Shown here: positions 1 to 6,900 of the stretch, piece after piece | Numbering within the stretch: the stretch's first letter is position 1 | Layout: each line of letters starts with the position of its first letter | Assembly: GCA_910586175.1 (NCBI GenBank) | Contig: CAJUIJ010000108.1 | Span: forward strand, 1 to 8,261 | DNA length: 8,261 bases | Source: an uncultured Muribaculaceae bacterium | Lineage (GTDB): Bacteria > Bacteroidota > Bacteroidia > Bacteroidales > Muribaculaceae | Direction: 5' to 3' | Position numbers and translations under genes: made by a program | The notes under the pieces: model-generated | What the model was told of the DNA's origin: nothing | Databases searched by the model: none | What the model saw: only the letters and a program-made list of their open reading frames with translations

Positions 1-430
1 GCGCTATAGTGTCATTGATAGAAGCGTCGATAAGGAGCTGCTTGTGAAGCGCCTCCTCTGATGTGCTGGTAAGCTGTGTCACTGCGATAATCAATGGACG
101 TGTGCCATCCTCGCGACCCTCCTTAAGACCCTCAAGTGCAGCGCGCATCATCTCTATCGTACCGGCCGCATGCACATTGACCATGTCAACATCAAGACGC
201 GACAGCACTTTCATCGCTTTCTTCACAGTGTTGGGTATATCATGAAGCTTCAGATCGAGAAATATCTTATGGCCACGTTTGCGAAGCTCACGGACAATTT
301 CTGGACCACCGGCATAGAAAAGCTCCATGCCTATCTTGATAAACGGCTTCTCATCCTTGAACTTGTCAAGAAACTCGAGGGTAGCCTCAGGCGTTGCGAA
401 GTCGCACGCTATTATCACATCTCTCTTCAT
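1..430 (-). CDS. pyrF: Orotidine 5'-phosphate decarboxylase, N-terminal part (runs off left edge)
   Basis: The last step of UMP synthesis: decarboxylation of orotidine 5'-monophosphate in the cytoplasm. The frame opens at the ATG at 430 (MKRDVIIACDF) and stays open for 143 codons to the window edge, so the C-terminal part is missing. Visible are the first-strand Asp (D10), FIKIGMELF with Lys32, and DLKLHDIPNT, which gives D59, K61 and D64. Together K32-D59-K61-D64 form the family's catalytic Lys-Asp-Lys-Asp tetrad. VTQLTS follows further on. These motifs match the short Bacillus/E. coli type of PyrF, not the longer type that carries an LCVGLDTD motif. The gene lies 281 nt beyond pyrD in the same direction, so it is either the operon's last gene or is read from its own promoter. 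The bases before the start are A/T-rich with no Shine-Dalgarno. Identity is secure; the 3' end cannot be judged. Confidence 0.96.
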   Translation of the reverse strand, partial: MKRDVIIACDFATPEATLEFLDKFKDEKPFIKIGMELFYAGGPEIVRELRKRGHKIFLDLKLHDIPNTVKKAMKVLSRLDVDMVNVHAAGTIEMMRAALEGLKEGREDGTRPLIIAVTQLTSTSEEALHKQLLIDASINDTIA

Positions 431-452
431 ATATTTTTAGGTATTATGTCTG

Positions 453-492
453 AATTATGTATCCCTAAATATAATTATGTATCCTTAAATAT
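453..492. repeat. Two tandem copies of a 20-bp AT-rich unit upstream of pyrF
   Basis: Bases 453-472 and 473-492 are direct adjacent copies of the same 20-bp unit, aattatgtatccctaaatat, differing at one base (C at 465, T at 485). The sequence just before (about 443-452, attatgtctg) looks like a decayed partial third copy. The block ends 23 bases before the pyrF start codon on the minus strand, so it would lie in the pyrF 5' untranslated region or promoter zone. It could be a regulatory operator pair or simple slippage; the sequence does not decide. Confidence 0.85.
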
Positions 493-541
493 TAAGAGTA
501 ACGTAATTATATTATAGCATTGAAGTTGCCTTCTCCTGCTT

Positions 542-626
542 GGACGCGCAAAAGCGCGTCCCTACGTTCTGAACGCTACAACTAAATAAAAATCATGTCA
601 TTGTAGGGACGCGCTTCTGCGCGTCC
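542..626. repeat. Inverted pair of GTAG-headed palindromes (REP/BIME-like element)
   Basis: Two units lie head to head. The right unit reads GTAG (603-606), then ggacgcgc (607-614), loop ttct, gcgcgtcc (619-626). The left unit is its reverse complement: ggacgcgc (542-549), loop aaaa, gcgcgtcc (554-561), CTAC (562-565). The two 24-base arms match except for one loop base and are separated by 37 bases. Each unit can form its own perfect 8-bp GC-rich hairpin, or the two can pair with each other into one long stem. A GTAG tetranucleotide directly 5' of a short palindrome is the hallmark of REP sequences recognised by REP-associated tyrosine transposases (family knowledge); calling this a REP is inference. 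Neither hairpin is followed by a U run on the minus strand, so they are poor intrinsic terminators, but they could affect read-through or mRNA stability between pyrD and pyrF. Confidence 0.8.
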
Positions 627-647
627 GTCACGTCCGGTGCGTCAACA

Positions 648-681
648 CAAACTTACACACCCCTATGACTTTCATTTCAAT
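648..681 (-). promoter_or_regulatory. Candidate Bacteroidota-type promoter for pyrF
   Basis: On the minus strand 655-648 reads TAAGTTTG, an exact match to the Bacteroidota -7 consensus TAnnTTTG. An ATTG at 681-678 lies 22 bases upstream, a near match to the -33 TTTG at slightly long spacing. If used, transcription would begin near 641-645 and put both palindromes and the tandem repeat into a pyrF leader of about 210 nt. In AT-rich intergenic DNA such a match can occur by chance, and read-through from pyrD is equally possible. Confidence 0.35.
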
Positions 682-711
682 TGTTAATTTAGTAACTTAG
701 AAATATAAATG

Positions 712-1635
712 TTAAAGTTCACGCAGCGAGTTTATGCCATATTTGGCCATGGCAGCGGGGAGCGCCTCTATAATGTCGCGGCAAGCCCAGGGATTGATAA
801 GGTTGGCGGTACCTACCTCCACTGCCTTGGCTCCGGCCATCATCATCTCAAGCACATCCTCTGCACTGTTCACGCCGCCACATCCTATCACCGGTATGCT
901 GCAAGCGTTGCTTACCTGATAGACCATCCTTACTGCAACCGGAAACACCGCCTGACCGGAAAATCCGCCCATCACGTTGGCCACCACCGGCTTGCGTGTC
1001 TTCAAGTCGATACGCATACCGAGCATGGTGTTGATAAGACAAAGTCCATCCGCGCCTGCGTCTTCGGCTGCCTTGGCTATCTCCACGATATCGGTGACAT
1101 TGGGAGTGAGCTTTATCACCAACGGCAACGTTGTGACTTTCTTGACGGCAGTCACAACCTCAGCCACCGATTTCGCGCTTGTGCCGAAACTCATGCCGCC
1201 GCCATGCACGTTGGGGCAACTCACGTTAAGCTCGATTATCTCCACCTGCTTCTCGCCTGTAATCTTGCGACAGCACTCGGTGTATTCATCTATTGCGAAA
1301 CCGCTGATATTTGCTATGATGGGTCCATGAAACACCTCGCGCATCTTGGGCAGTTCCTCAGCTATCACGGCATCTATGCCGGGGTTCTGGAGTCCTACCG
1401 AATTAATCATGCCGGCCGTACACTCAGCCACCCGTGGCAGAGGATTACCGAAACGTGGATGCAGCGTAGTGCCCTTGAACGATATCGAACCAAGTATATC
1501 CACATCATAATAGTCAGTCATGCCATAGCCGTAACCGAAACAACCGCTGGCGGGAATAACAGGGTTTTTCAACTCCACGCCGGCCACCTCCACAGCAAGC
1601 GGATTAGCTAAAGTATCCTTCTTGTTCACTTCCAT
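712..1635 (-). CDS. pyrD: Dihydroorotate dehydrogenase, class 1B catalytic subunit
   Basis: A 307-residue FMN enzyme that oxidises dihydroorotate to orotate and passes electrons to the PyrK subunit and on to NAD. It is a cytoplasmic TIM barrel. NPVIPASGCFGYG (24-36) is the usual N-terminal signature, FKGTT (53-57) carries the FMN/orotate lysine, and NSVGLQNPG (78-86) is a substrate-side motif. ELNVSCPN (135-142) holds the catalytic base Cys140; a cysteine here marks class 1, where class 2 enzymes have serine. IKLTPN (174-179), GCGGV (251-255) and VGTAN (274-278) complete the FMN site. Length is normal for class 1B. It overlaps the end of pyrK by 10 nt (1626-1635), which suits translational coupling of the two subunits of one heterotetramer. 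The adjacent pyrK settles class 1B rather than 1A. Confidence 0.98.
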   Translation of the reverse strand: MEVNKKDTLANPLAVEVAGVELKNPVIPASGCFGYGYGMTDYYDVDILGSISFKGTTLHPRFGNPLPRVAECTAGMINSVGLQNPGIDAVIAEELPKMREVFHGPIIANISGFAIDEYTECCRKITGEKQVEIIELNVSCPNVHGGGMSFGTSAKSVAEVVTAVKKVTTLPLVIKLTPNVTDIVEIAKAAEDAGADGLCLINTMLGMRIDLKTRKPVVANVMGGFSGQAVFPVAVRMVYQVSNACSIPVIGCGGVNSAEDVLEMMMAGAKAVEVGTANLINPWACRDIIEALPAAMAKYGINSLREL

Positions 1636-2378
1636 ATCAAATCCTCCTTATCAAACACCGGACCATCCTTGCATATGCGCTTGGCCCCGTTGCGGTTTTC
1701 AATAGAACAGCACATGCACACACCAAACCCGCAGGCCATCCTCGCCTCGAGACTCACCTGACCGGGTATGCTGAGTTGTGAGCAGAGTGCCTTGAGCATC
1801 GGCAGCGGACCGCAGGCATAGAAGTAGTCGCTATCGATATTCTCCACCTTCATCACATCGGTCACAAATCCTTTCTGACCATATGAGCCGTCGACTGTGG
1901 CCACATAGAATGGCACATCAAGATTCTCAAACTGCTCGATCATAATCATGCGGTCATCGGAGTTGAAACCCAAGATTACAGTGGGGAGTATATCCTTTTC
2001 CAATAGATTTTTGGCAAGACTGTAGATGGGAGGGCAACCTACACCACCACCCAACAGCACCGGACGTTCGCCACATTTCGACATGTCGAAGCCATTGCCG
2101 AGTGCCGGCAACACATCGAGCACATCTCCCTGCTTGAGCTTAGACAACGCGTCAGTGCCATGCCCCACCACATCATAGACAATGGTGAGCATATCGCCCT
2201 GTATATCGCAGACCGATATGGGGCGACGAAGCGTGAAGCCGGGCACAGCGATGTTGACAAATTGCCCCGGAGCCGTGAAGTGACCGGTGGGACCCTCAAG
2301 AAGCATCATCATGGTGTTCTTGCCGATCCATCGGTTGTCGGCCACTACATATCTCGTATCAATATTTTCTTGAATCAT
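1626..2378 (-). CDS. pyrK: Dihydroorotate dehydrogenase electron-transfer subunit (FAD, 2Fe-2S)
   Basis: This subunit takes electrons from the FMN of PyrD and hands them to NAD+ through a 2Fe-2S cluster and FAD. The 250-residue chain has a ferredoxin-reductase fold. An FAD-binding barrel carries RRPIS (51-55, the RxxS flavin motif), followed by the nucleotide-binding region LLGGGVGCPP (108-117). ACGPLPM (188-194) is typical of the NAD half. The C-terminal cluster motif gives ligands C216, C221, C224 and C236 (C-x4-C-x2-C-x11-C, within MACGFGVCMCC), ending in ICKDGPVF. Residue 223 is a further cysteine between the second and third ligands and is probably not a ligand. The start at 2378 lies inside the end of pyrC (20-nt overlap) and the stop lies inside pyrD, so all three are likely coupled. 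Length is normal for the family. Confidence 0.97.
   Translation of the reverse strand: MIQENIDTRYVVADNRWIGKNTMMMLLEGPTGHFTAPGQFVNIAVPGFTLRRPISVCDIQGDMLTIVYDVVGHGTDALSKLKQGDVLDVLPALGNGFDMSKCGERPVLLGGGVGCPPIYSLAKNLLEKDILPTVILGFNSDDRMIMIEQFENLDVPFYVATVDGSYGQKGFVTDVMKVENIDSDYFYACGPLPMLKALCSQLSIPGQVSLEARMACGFGVCMCCSIENRNGAKRICKDGPVFDKEDLIWK
1643..1649 (-). promoter_or_regulatory. Strong Shine-Dalgarno for pyrD inside pyrK
   Basis: The minus strand reads AAGGAGG at 1649-1643, seven bases before the pyrD ATG (1635). It lies within the last pyrK codons (encoding Lys-Glu-Asp near the C-terminus), so the same bases serve both genes. Bacteroidota genes rarely use such a sequence, and none of the other starts in this window has one. 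It supports the chosen pyrD start. Confidence 0.7.
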
Positions 2379-3624
2379 ATGCTATCTTTCCGTTGGCAAT
2401 GGTATACATCACCTTGCCTTTAAGTTTGTTATGGAGAAATGGCGTGGACTTACCCTTGCTGAGAAACATCTCCGGCACCACCTCAAACTCTTCGTTGAAG
2501 TCGACCACTGCGAGATCTGCCCGTGCACCAATCTCTATATCACCCTCTATGCCGAATATGCGCCGGGGTGAATACGCCATAAGCTCTATCATGCGTGCGA
2601 ACGTTATATGTCCCGGCATCACTGCATATGTATACACGGCCGGAAGTGAGAGTTCGATACCGGTAACACCCATGGCGCTCTTATCCAGCCCCCGGCTCTT
2701 CTCGTCTGCGCTATGGGGTGCATGGTCTGATGCGATGCAGTCGATGGTACCGTCGGCCACCCCACGCAGCAGGGCTTCCTTATCTTCGCGACCTCGCAGC
2801 GGCGGGTTCATCTTGAAGCGTCCATCTTCCTGCAGATCTTCCTCGCAGAAGGCGAGGTAATGTGCTCCGGTCTCGCATGTGACAGGAAGGCCTTCGGCCT
2901 TGGCACGGCGCACCAGCTCCACACTCTCCTTGGTGGAGACATGGCATATATGCAGACGACATCCGGTGGCACGCGCCAACTCTATGTCTCGTTCCACCTC
3001 GCGCCATTCGCTCTCGGAGCATATGCCGCGATGGCCATGCTCCTTGGCATAGGCACCATCGTGTATGTAACCGCCACGAAGCAACTCATTGACCTCGCAA
3101 TGCGCGGCAAGCACCTTGCCGGTCTTCGCTATGCCGGCCATGGCCTCGCGCATCACACCGGCATCCTGCACTCCTGTGCCGTCGTCGGAGAAGCCTGCCA
3201 CCTTGTCGGCCATTGCCGCATAGTCCACAAGTTCATTGCCCATGCGAAGTTTCGTTATAGTGGCATATGGCAACACCTCTATGCAAGCGTCACGCTCAAT
3301 CATGTCGAGCTCTTGCTGAAGATGCTCCGGGGTATCGGGAGCCGGATTCAGGTTGGGCATTGGACAAACAGTGGTGAATCCTCCATGAGCAGCCGCCAAC
3401 GAGCCGTCGGCAATCGTCTCTTTGTAAGAATACCCAGGCTCACGCAAATGCACATGCACATCTACCAAACCGGGAATCACGCTTGCTCCCTCGGCATCAA
3501 TCACATCCTCTTCGTCCTCAGGCACAATGCCATCGGCAATGTTTTCTATCTTGCCTTCACTGACCCTTATGTCGACTTGACGGAAGCCTTCATTGAGCCA
3601 TACTTGCCCATTCTTTATTACCAT
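2359..3624 (-). CDS. pyrC: Dihydroorotase, class I
   Basis: A zinc amidohydrolase that cyclises N-carbamoyl-L-aspartate to dihydroorotate in the cytoplasm. Its 421 residues fit the longer class I form (Bacillus-like), not the roughly 345-residue class II form of E. coli. Metal and active-site residues appear in the expected order: DVHVHLREPG (H57, H59), GFSDDG (D147/D148, the bridging aspartate that replaces the carbamylated lysine in some class I enzymes), AHCE (H175), CHVS (H228) and ASDHAPH (D300, H301, H304). NPPLR (273-277) is the substrate loop. The C-terminal GARADLAVVD (366-375) is the usual composite-barrel segment. The start ATG at 3624 lies 13 nt after the carB stop, with an A-rich run and no Shine-Dalgarno. 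The intact metal site argues against an inactive pyrC-like partner protein of the type that pairs with some transcarbamoylases. Confidence 0.97.
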   Translation of the reverse strand: MVIKNGQVWLNEGFRQVDIRVSEGKIENIADGIVPEDEEDVIDAEGASVIPGLVDVHVHLREPGYSYKETIADGSLAAAHGGFTTVCPMPNLNPAPDTPEHLQQELDMIERDACIEVLPYATITKLRMGNELVDYAAMADKVAGFSDDGTGVQDAGVMREAMAGIAKTGKVLAAHCEVNELLRGGYIHDGAYAKEHGHRGICSESEWREVERDIELARATGCRLHICHVSTKESVELVRRAKAEGLPVTCETGAHYLAFCEEDLQEDGRFKMNPPLRGREDKEALLRGVADGTIDCIASDHAPHSADEKSRGLDKSAMGVTGIELSLPAVYTYAVMPGHITFARMIELMAYSPRRIFGIEGDIEIGARADLAVVDFNEEFEVVPEMFLSKGKSTPFLHNKLKGKVMYTIANGKIAYDSRKY

Positions 3625-3637
3625 CAGATTTTTTCTA

Positions 3638-6600
3638 TTAAAATTCCTGCCAGCTCTTGATCTCGATATCGTCGGGGCTCAGAGTGCAGAATGCCTTGAT
3701 AAATGCCGAAGCCAAGCGGGCGTTGGTAATCAGCGGGATGTTGCGGTCTATGGCCGTGCGGCGTATGCGGTAACCGTTGGTCACTTCCTTGGCACTATGA
3801 TTGCGCGGCACATTCACCACAAAGTCGATCTCATGATTGTCGAGCATATCCACAGCCTTAGGTGTACCCTCCTCATCGGGCCAGTACACACGGGTGTTCT
3901 CTATGCCGTTCTCCGTGAGGTGACGGCTTGTGCCGTCGGTGGCGTAAAGTTCATAACCTTTCTGACGCAACAGCTTGGCAGCTGCCAGCATGTCGGCTTT
4001 CTGCTTGCCGTTGCCGGTGGAGAGAAGCACGCGCTTCTCAGGCACCCTCTGACCCACCGAGAGCATAGAGGTGAGCAATGCAGCACGGGCATCCTCGCCA
4101 AGACATCCCACTTCGCCGGTCGACACCATGTCGACACCGAGCTTCGGGTCGGCCTTCTGCAGGCGATTGAACGAGAACTGGCTCGCCTTCACACCCACAT
4201 AGTCGAGGTCGAACACACTCTTGTCCGGTTTGCTTACCGGCAATCCGAGCATGATACGGGTGGCAAGCTCTATGAAGTTTATCTTAAGCACCTTGCTCAC
4301 GAAGGGGAAGCTTCGTGATGCACGCAGGTTGCATTCTATCACCTTGATATCATTATCGCGGGCGAGGAACTGTATGTTGAACGGCCCACTGATGTTGAGC
4401 TGTTTGGCAATCTTCTTCGAAATCTTCTTGATGCGGCGGGCTGTCTCAACATAGAGTTTCTGGGGCGGGAACTGTATGGTGGCGTCACCTGAGTGAACAC
4501 CGGCAAACTCCACATGTTCCGAAATGGCATAAGCGATAATCTCTCCATTCTGAGCCACCGCATCCATCTCCACCTCCTTGGCATGCTCCAGGAACTGGCT
4601 CACTACCACAGGGTGACGCTTCGACACATTGGCAGCCAATTTGAGGAATGTCTCAAGCTGCTCGCGGTCATAGCAAACGTTCATCGCCGCGCCAGAGAGC
4701 ACATACGATGGACGCACCAGCACCGGGAAGCCCACCTTATCGACAAACTTGTTGATATCATCCATTGAAGTCAAGGCACTCCATTCGGGCTGGTCCACAC
4801 CTATGCGTCCGAGCATTGCCGAGAATTTCTCACGGTCCTCTGCATTGTCGATGCTCTGTGCGCTTGTGCCGAGGAGATTCACACCCTGCTCGTCGAGCTT
4901 GAGGGCAAGGTTGTTGGGTATCTGACCACCCGTAGAGACCACCACTCCGTGAGGTGTCTCAAGGTCTATGATGTCGAGCACGCGCTCAAATGTCAATTCG
5001 TCGAAATAGAGACGGTCGCAGATGTCATAGTCGGTCGACACAGTCTCCGGATTGTAGTTGACCATCACCGAACGATAACCCTCCTTGCGGATTGTCTCCA
5101 ATGCCTGGACTCCACACCAGTCAAACTCCACCGAGCTTCCGATGCGATAAGCACCCGAACCGAGCACCACCACCGACTTGTGGTCATGCTCATAAGCGAT
5201 ATCATTGTGATTACCGCCATAGGTGAGATACAGATAGTTGGTGGCTGCGGGGAACTCGCCGGCAAGCGTGTCAATCTGCTTCACGCAAGGCACTATGCCG
5301 AGAGCCTTGCGGCGGTCGCGCACCTTTAGGCATGCCTTCTCTATATCCATCTCATTCTCCATGCCGATGGCACGTGCCACCTGGAAGTCGGAGAAGCCCA
5401 TCTTCTTGGCCTTACGGAGCAGCTTGGAGGGCAAAGCCTCGAGGCCACCTGCCTCGCGAAGGTCGCGTGCTGTCTCATGGATTCCCTTAAGTTTCTCCAA
5501 GAACCAACGGTCTATCTTGGTGAGGTCATGTATCTGATCTACGGTATAACCGTTATCAAATGCTTTCTCTATCACAAATATGCGTTTGTCGGTAGGAGCA
5601 TGGAGCGCACCGTCGATATCATCTATTTCGAGTTCCTTATTCTCCACGAATCCATGCATGCCCTGGCCAATCATGCGGAGACCTTTCTGAATTGCCTCCT
5701 CAAATGTGCGGCCTATCGCCATAACCTCGCCCACCGACTTCATCGATGACTCGAGTTCACGGTTCACACCATGGAACTTACCGAGGTCCCAACGCGGTAT
5801 CTTGCACACGCAATAGTCAAGTGCCGGCTCAAAGAATGCGGTGGTGGTCTTTGTCACGGAGTTCTTCAAGTCAAACAGACCGTAACCGAGACCAAGCTTG
5901 GCTGCCACGAATGCCAACGGATATCCGGTGGCCTTGGATGCAAGGGCCGACGAACGCGACAGACGTGCATTCACCTCAATCACACGGTAATCTTCCGAGT
6001 CAGGACAAAGGGCAAACTGCACGTTGCACTCACCCACTATGCCTATATGACGGGCTATGCGTATTGAAAGCTCGCGAAGCTTATGATATTCTGAATTGCT
6101 CAGTGTCTGCGAGGGGGCCACCACGATACTCTCGCCGGTGTGGATGCCGAGCGGGTCGAAGTTCTCCATGTTACAGACGGTGATACAGTTGTCGAAGCTG
6201 TCGCGCACCACCTCGTATTCCACCTCTTTCCAACCCTTGAGGCTCTTCTCCACCAGCACCTGCGGTGAGAAGGAGAATGCTTTCTCGGCGAGTTTAATGA
6301 GCTGCTCGGCATTATCGCAGAAGCCCGATCCGAGACCTCCGAGCGCATATGCAGCACGCAGAATCACCGGATACCCGAGCTGCTCGGCTGCCTTGAGCGC
6401 ATCCTCCTTGTTGTCGCAAGCCACTGAGTCGATGGTCTTCACATCTATCTCGTTGAGTTTCTCCACGAATATCTCACGATCCTCGGTGTCGATAATCGAC
6501 TGCACCGGGGTGCCGAGCACCTTGAGGTTATACTTATCGAGCACGCCTTTGTGAAACAGCTCCACGCCACAGTTCAGAGCAGTCTGGCCTCCGAATGCGA

Positions 6601-6862
6601 GCATGATGCCCTGCGGACGCTCACGCGCTATCACCTTCTCCACGAAGTCGGGGGTAACCGGTAAGAAATATATATGGTCGGCTACACCTTCCGAAGTCTG
6701 CACTGTAGCGATATTGGGGTTGATCAGCACAGTCTCTATACCCTCCTCACGCAATGCCTTAAGAGCCTGGCTACCCGAATAGTCAAACTCTCCGGCCTCT
6801 CCTATCTTCAATGCGCCCGATCCGAGCACAAGCACTTTCTTTATTGTTTCGTCATTATTCAT
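3638..6862 (-). CDS. carB: Carbamoyl-phosphate synthase large subunit
   Basis: The synthetase half of carbamoyl-phosphate synthase: two ATP-grasp modules make carboxyphosphate, then carbamate, then carbamoyl phosphate from bicarbonate, ammonia channelled from CarA, and 2 ATP. From the ATG at 6862 it has 1074 residues, the usual length. The N-module begins with LGSGALKIGEAGEFDYSGSQ (13-32) and ends with the ATP/metal motif IEVNARLSRSSALASKATG (295-313). The C-module begins with LGSGAYRIGSSVEFDW (567-582), with IECNLRASRSFPFVSK at 842-857. The last ~130 residues are the MGS-like allosteric domain (YATDGTSRHL about 973-982; NVPRNHSAK about 1017-1025). The frame also extends 14 codons upstream to a TTG at 6904 that overlaps the carA stop; I prefer the ATG because the family conservation begins just after it. 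A 6-bp AT-rich stem (6864-6879) sits directly before this ATG. The wording is closer to eukaryotic CAD/CPS1 than to E. coli CarB. Confidence 0.98.
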   Translation of the reverse strand: MNNDETIKKVLVLGSGALKIGEAGEFDYSGSQALKALREEGIETVLINPNIATVQTSEGVADHIYFLPVTPDFVEKVIARERPQGIMLAFGGQTALNCGVELFHKGVLDKYNLKVLGTPVQSIIDTEDREIFVEKLNEIDVKTIDSVACDNKEDALKAAEQLGYPVILRAAYALGGLGSGFCDNAEQLIKLAEKAFSFSPQVLVEKSLKGWKEVEYEVVRDSFDNCITVCNMENFDPLGIHTGESIVVAPSQTLSNSEYHKLRELSIRIARHIGIVGECNVQFALCPDSEDYRVIEVNARLSRSSALASKATGYPLAFVAAKLGLGYGLFDLKNSVTKTTTAFFEPALDYCVCKIPRWDLGKFHGVNRELESSMKSVGEVMAIGRTFEEAIQKGLRMIGQGMHGFVENKELEIDDIDGALHAPTDKRIFVIEKAFDNGYTVDQIHDLTKIDRWFLEKLKGIHETARDLREAGGLEALPSKLLRKAKKMGFSDFQVARAIGMENEMDIEKACLKVRDRRKALGIVPCVKQIDTLAGEFPAATNYLYLTYGGNHNDIAYEHDHKSVVVLGSGAYRIGSSVEFDWCGVQALETIRKEGYRSVMVNYNPETVSTDYDICDRLYFDELTFERVLDIIDLETPHGVVVSTGGQIPNNLALKLDEQGVNLLGTSAQSIDNAEDREKFSAMLGRIGVDQPEWSALTSMDDINKFVDKVGFPVLVRPSYVLSGAAMNVCYDREQLETFLKLAANVSKRHPVVVSQFLEHAKEVEMDAVAQNGEIIAYAISEHVEFAGVHSGDATIQFPPQKLYVETARRIKKISKKIAKQLNISGPFNIQFLARDNDIKVIECNLRASRSFPFVSKVLKINFIELATRIMLGLPVSKPDKSVFDLDYVGVKASQFSFNRLQKADPKLGVDMVSTGEVGCLGEDARAALLTSMLSVGQRVPEKRVLLSTGNGKQKADMLAAAKLLRQKGYELYATDGTSRHLTENGIENTRVYWPDEEGTPKAVDMLDNHEIDFVVNVPRNHSAKEVTNGYRIRRTAIDRNIPLITNARLASAFIKAFCTLSPDDIEIKSWQEF

Positions 6863-6900
6863 GATAACATCTTTGTTATGTTGTGACAGGCGACTGTGTG

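Noticed and set aside
170..517. 115-codon plus-strand frame over the start of pyrF
   Set aside because: The minus strand here encodes PyrF with its full catalytic tetrad; the plus frame has no family features.
542..626. CRISPR array or intrinsic terminator reading of the palindromes
   Set aside because: Only two units in inverted orientation with one spacer, so not a CRISPR array. No U run follows either hairpin on the transcribed strand, so not a typical terminator.
709..1611. 300-codon plus-strand frame antisense to pyrD
   Set aside because: It mirrors pyrD almost exactly, its translation is rich in His and Cys with no recognisable motif, and pyrD has full catalytic motifs. It is a codon-usage shadow.
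2860..3660. 266-codon plus-strand frame antisense to pyrC
   Set aside because: Low-complexity, His/Ala-rich translation opposite a well-conserved dihydroorotase; no promoter or family motif.
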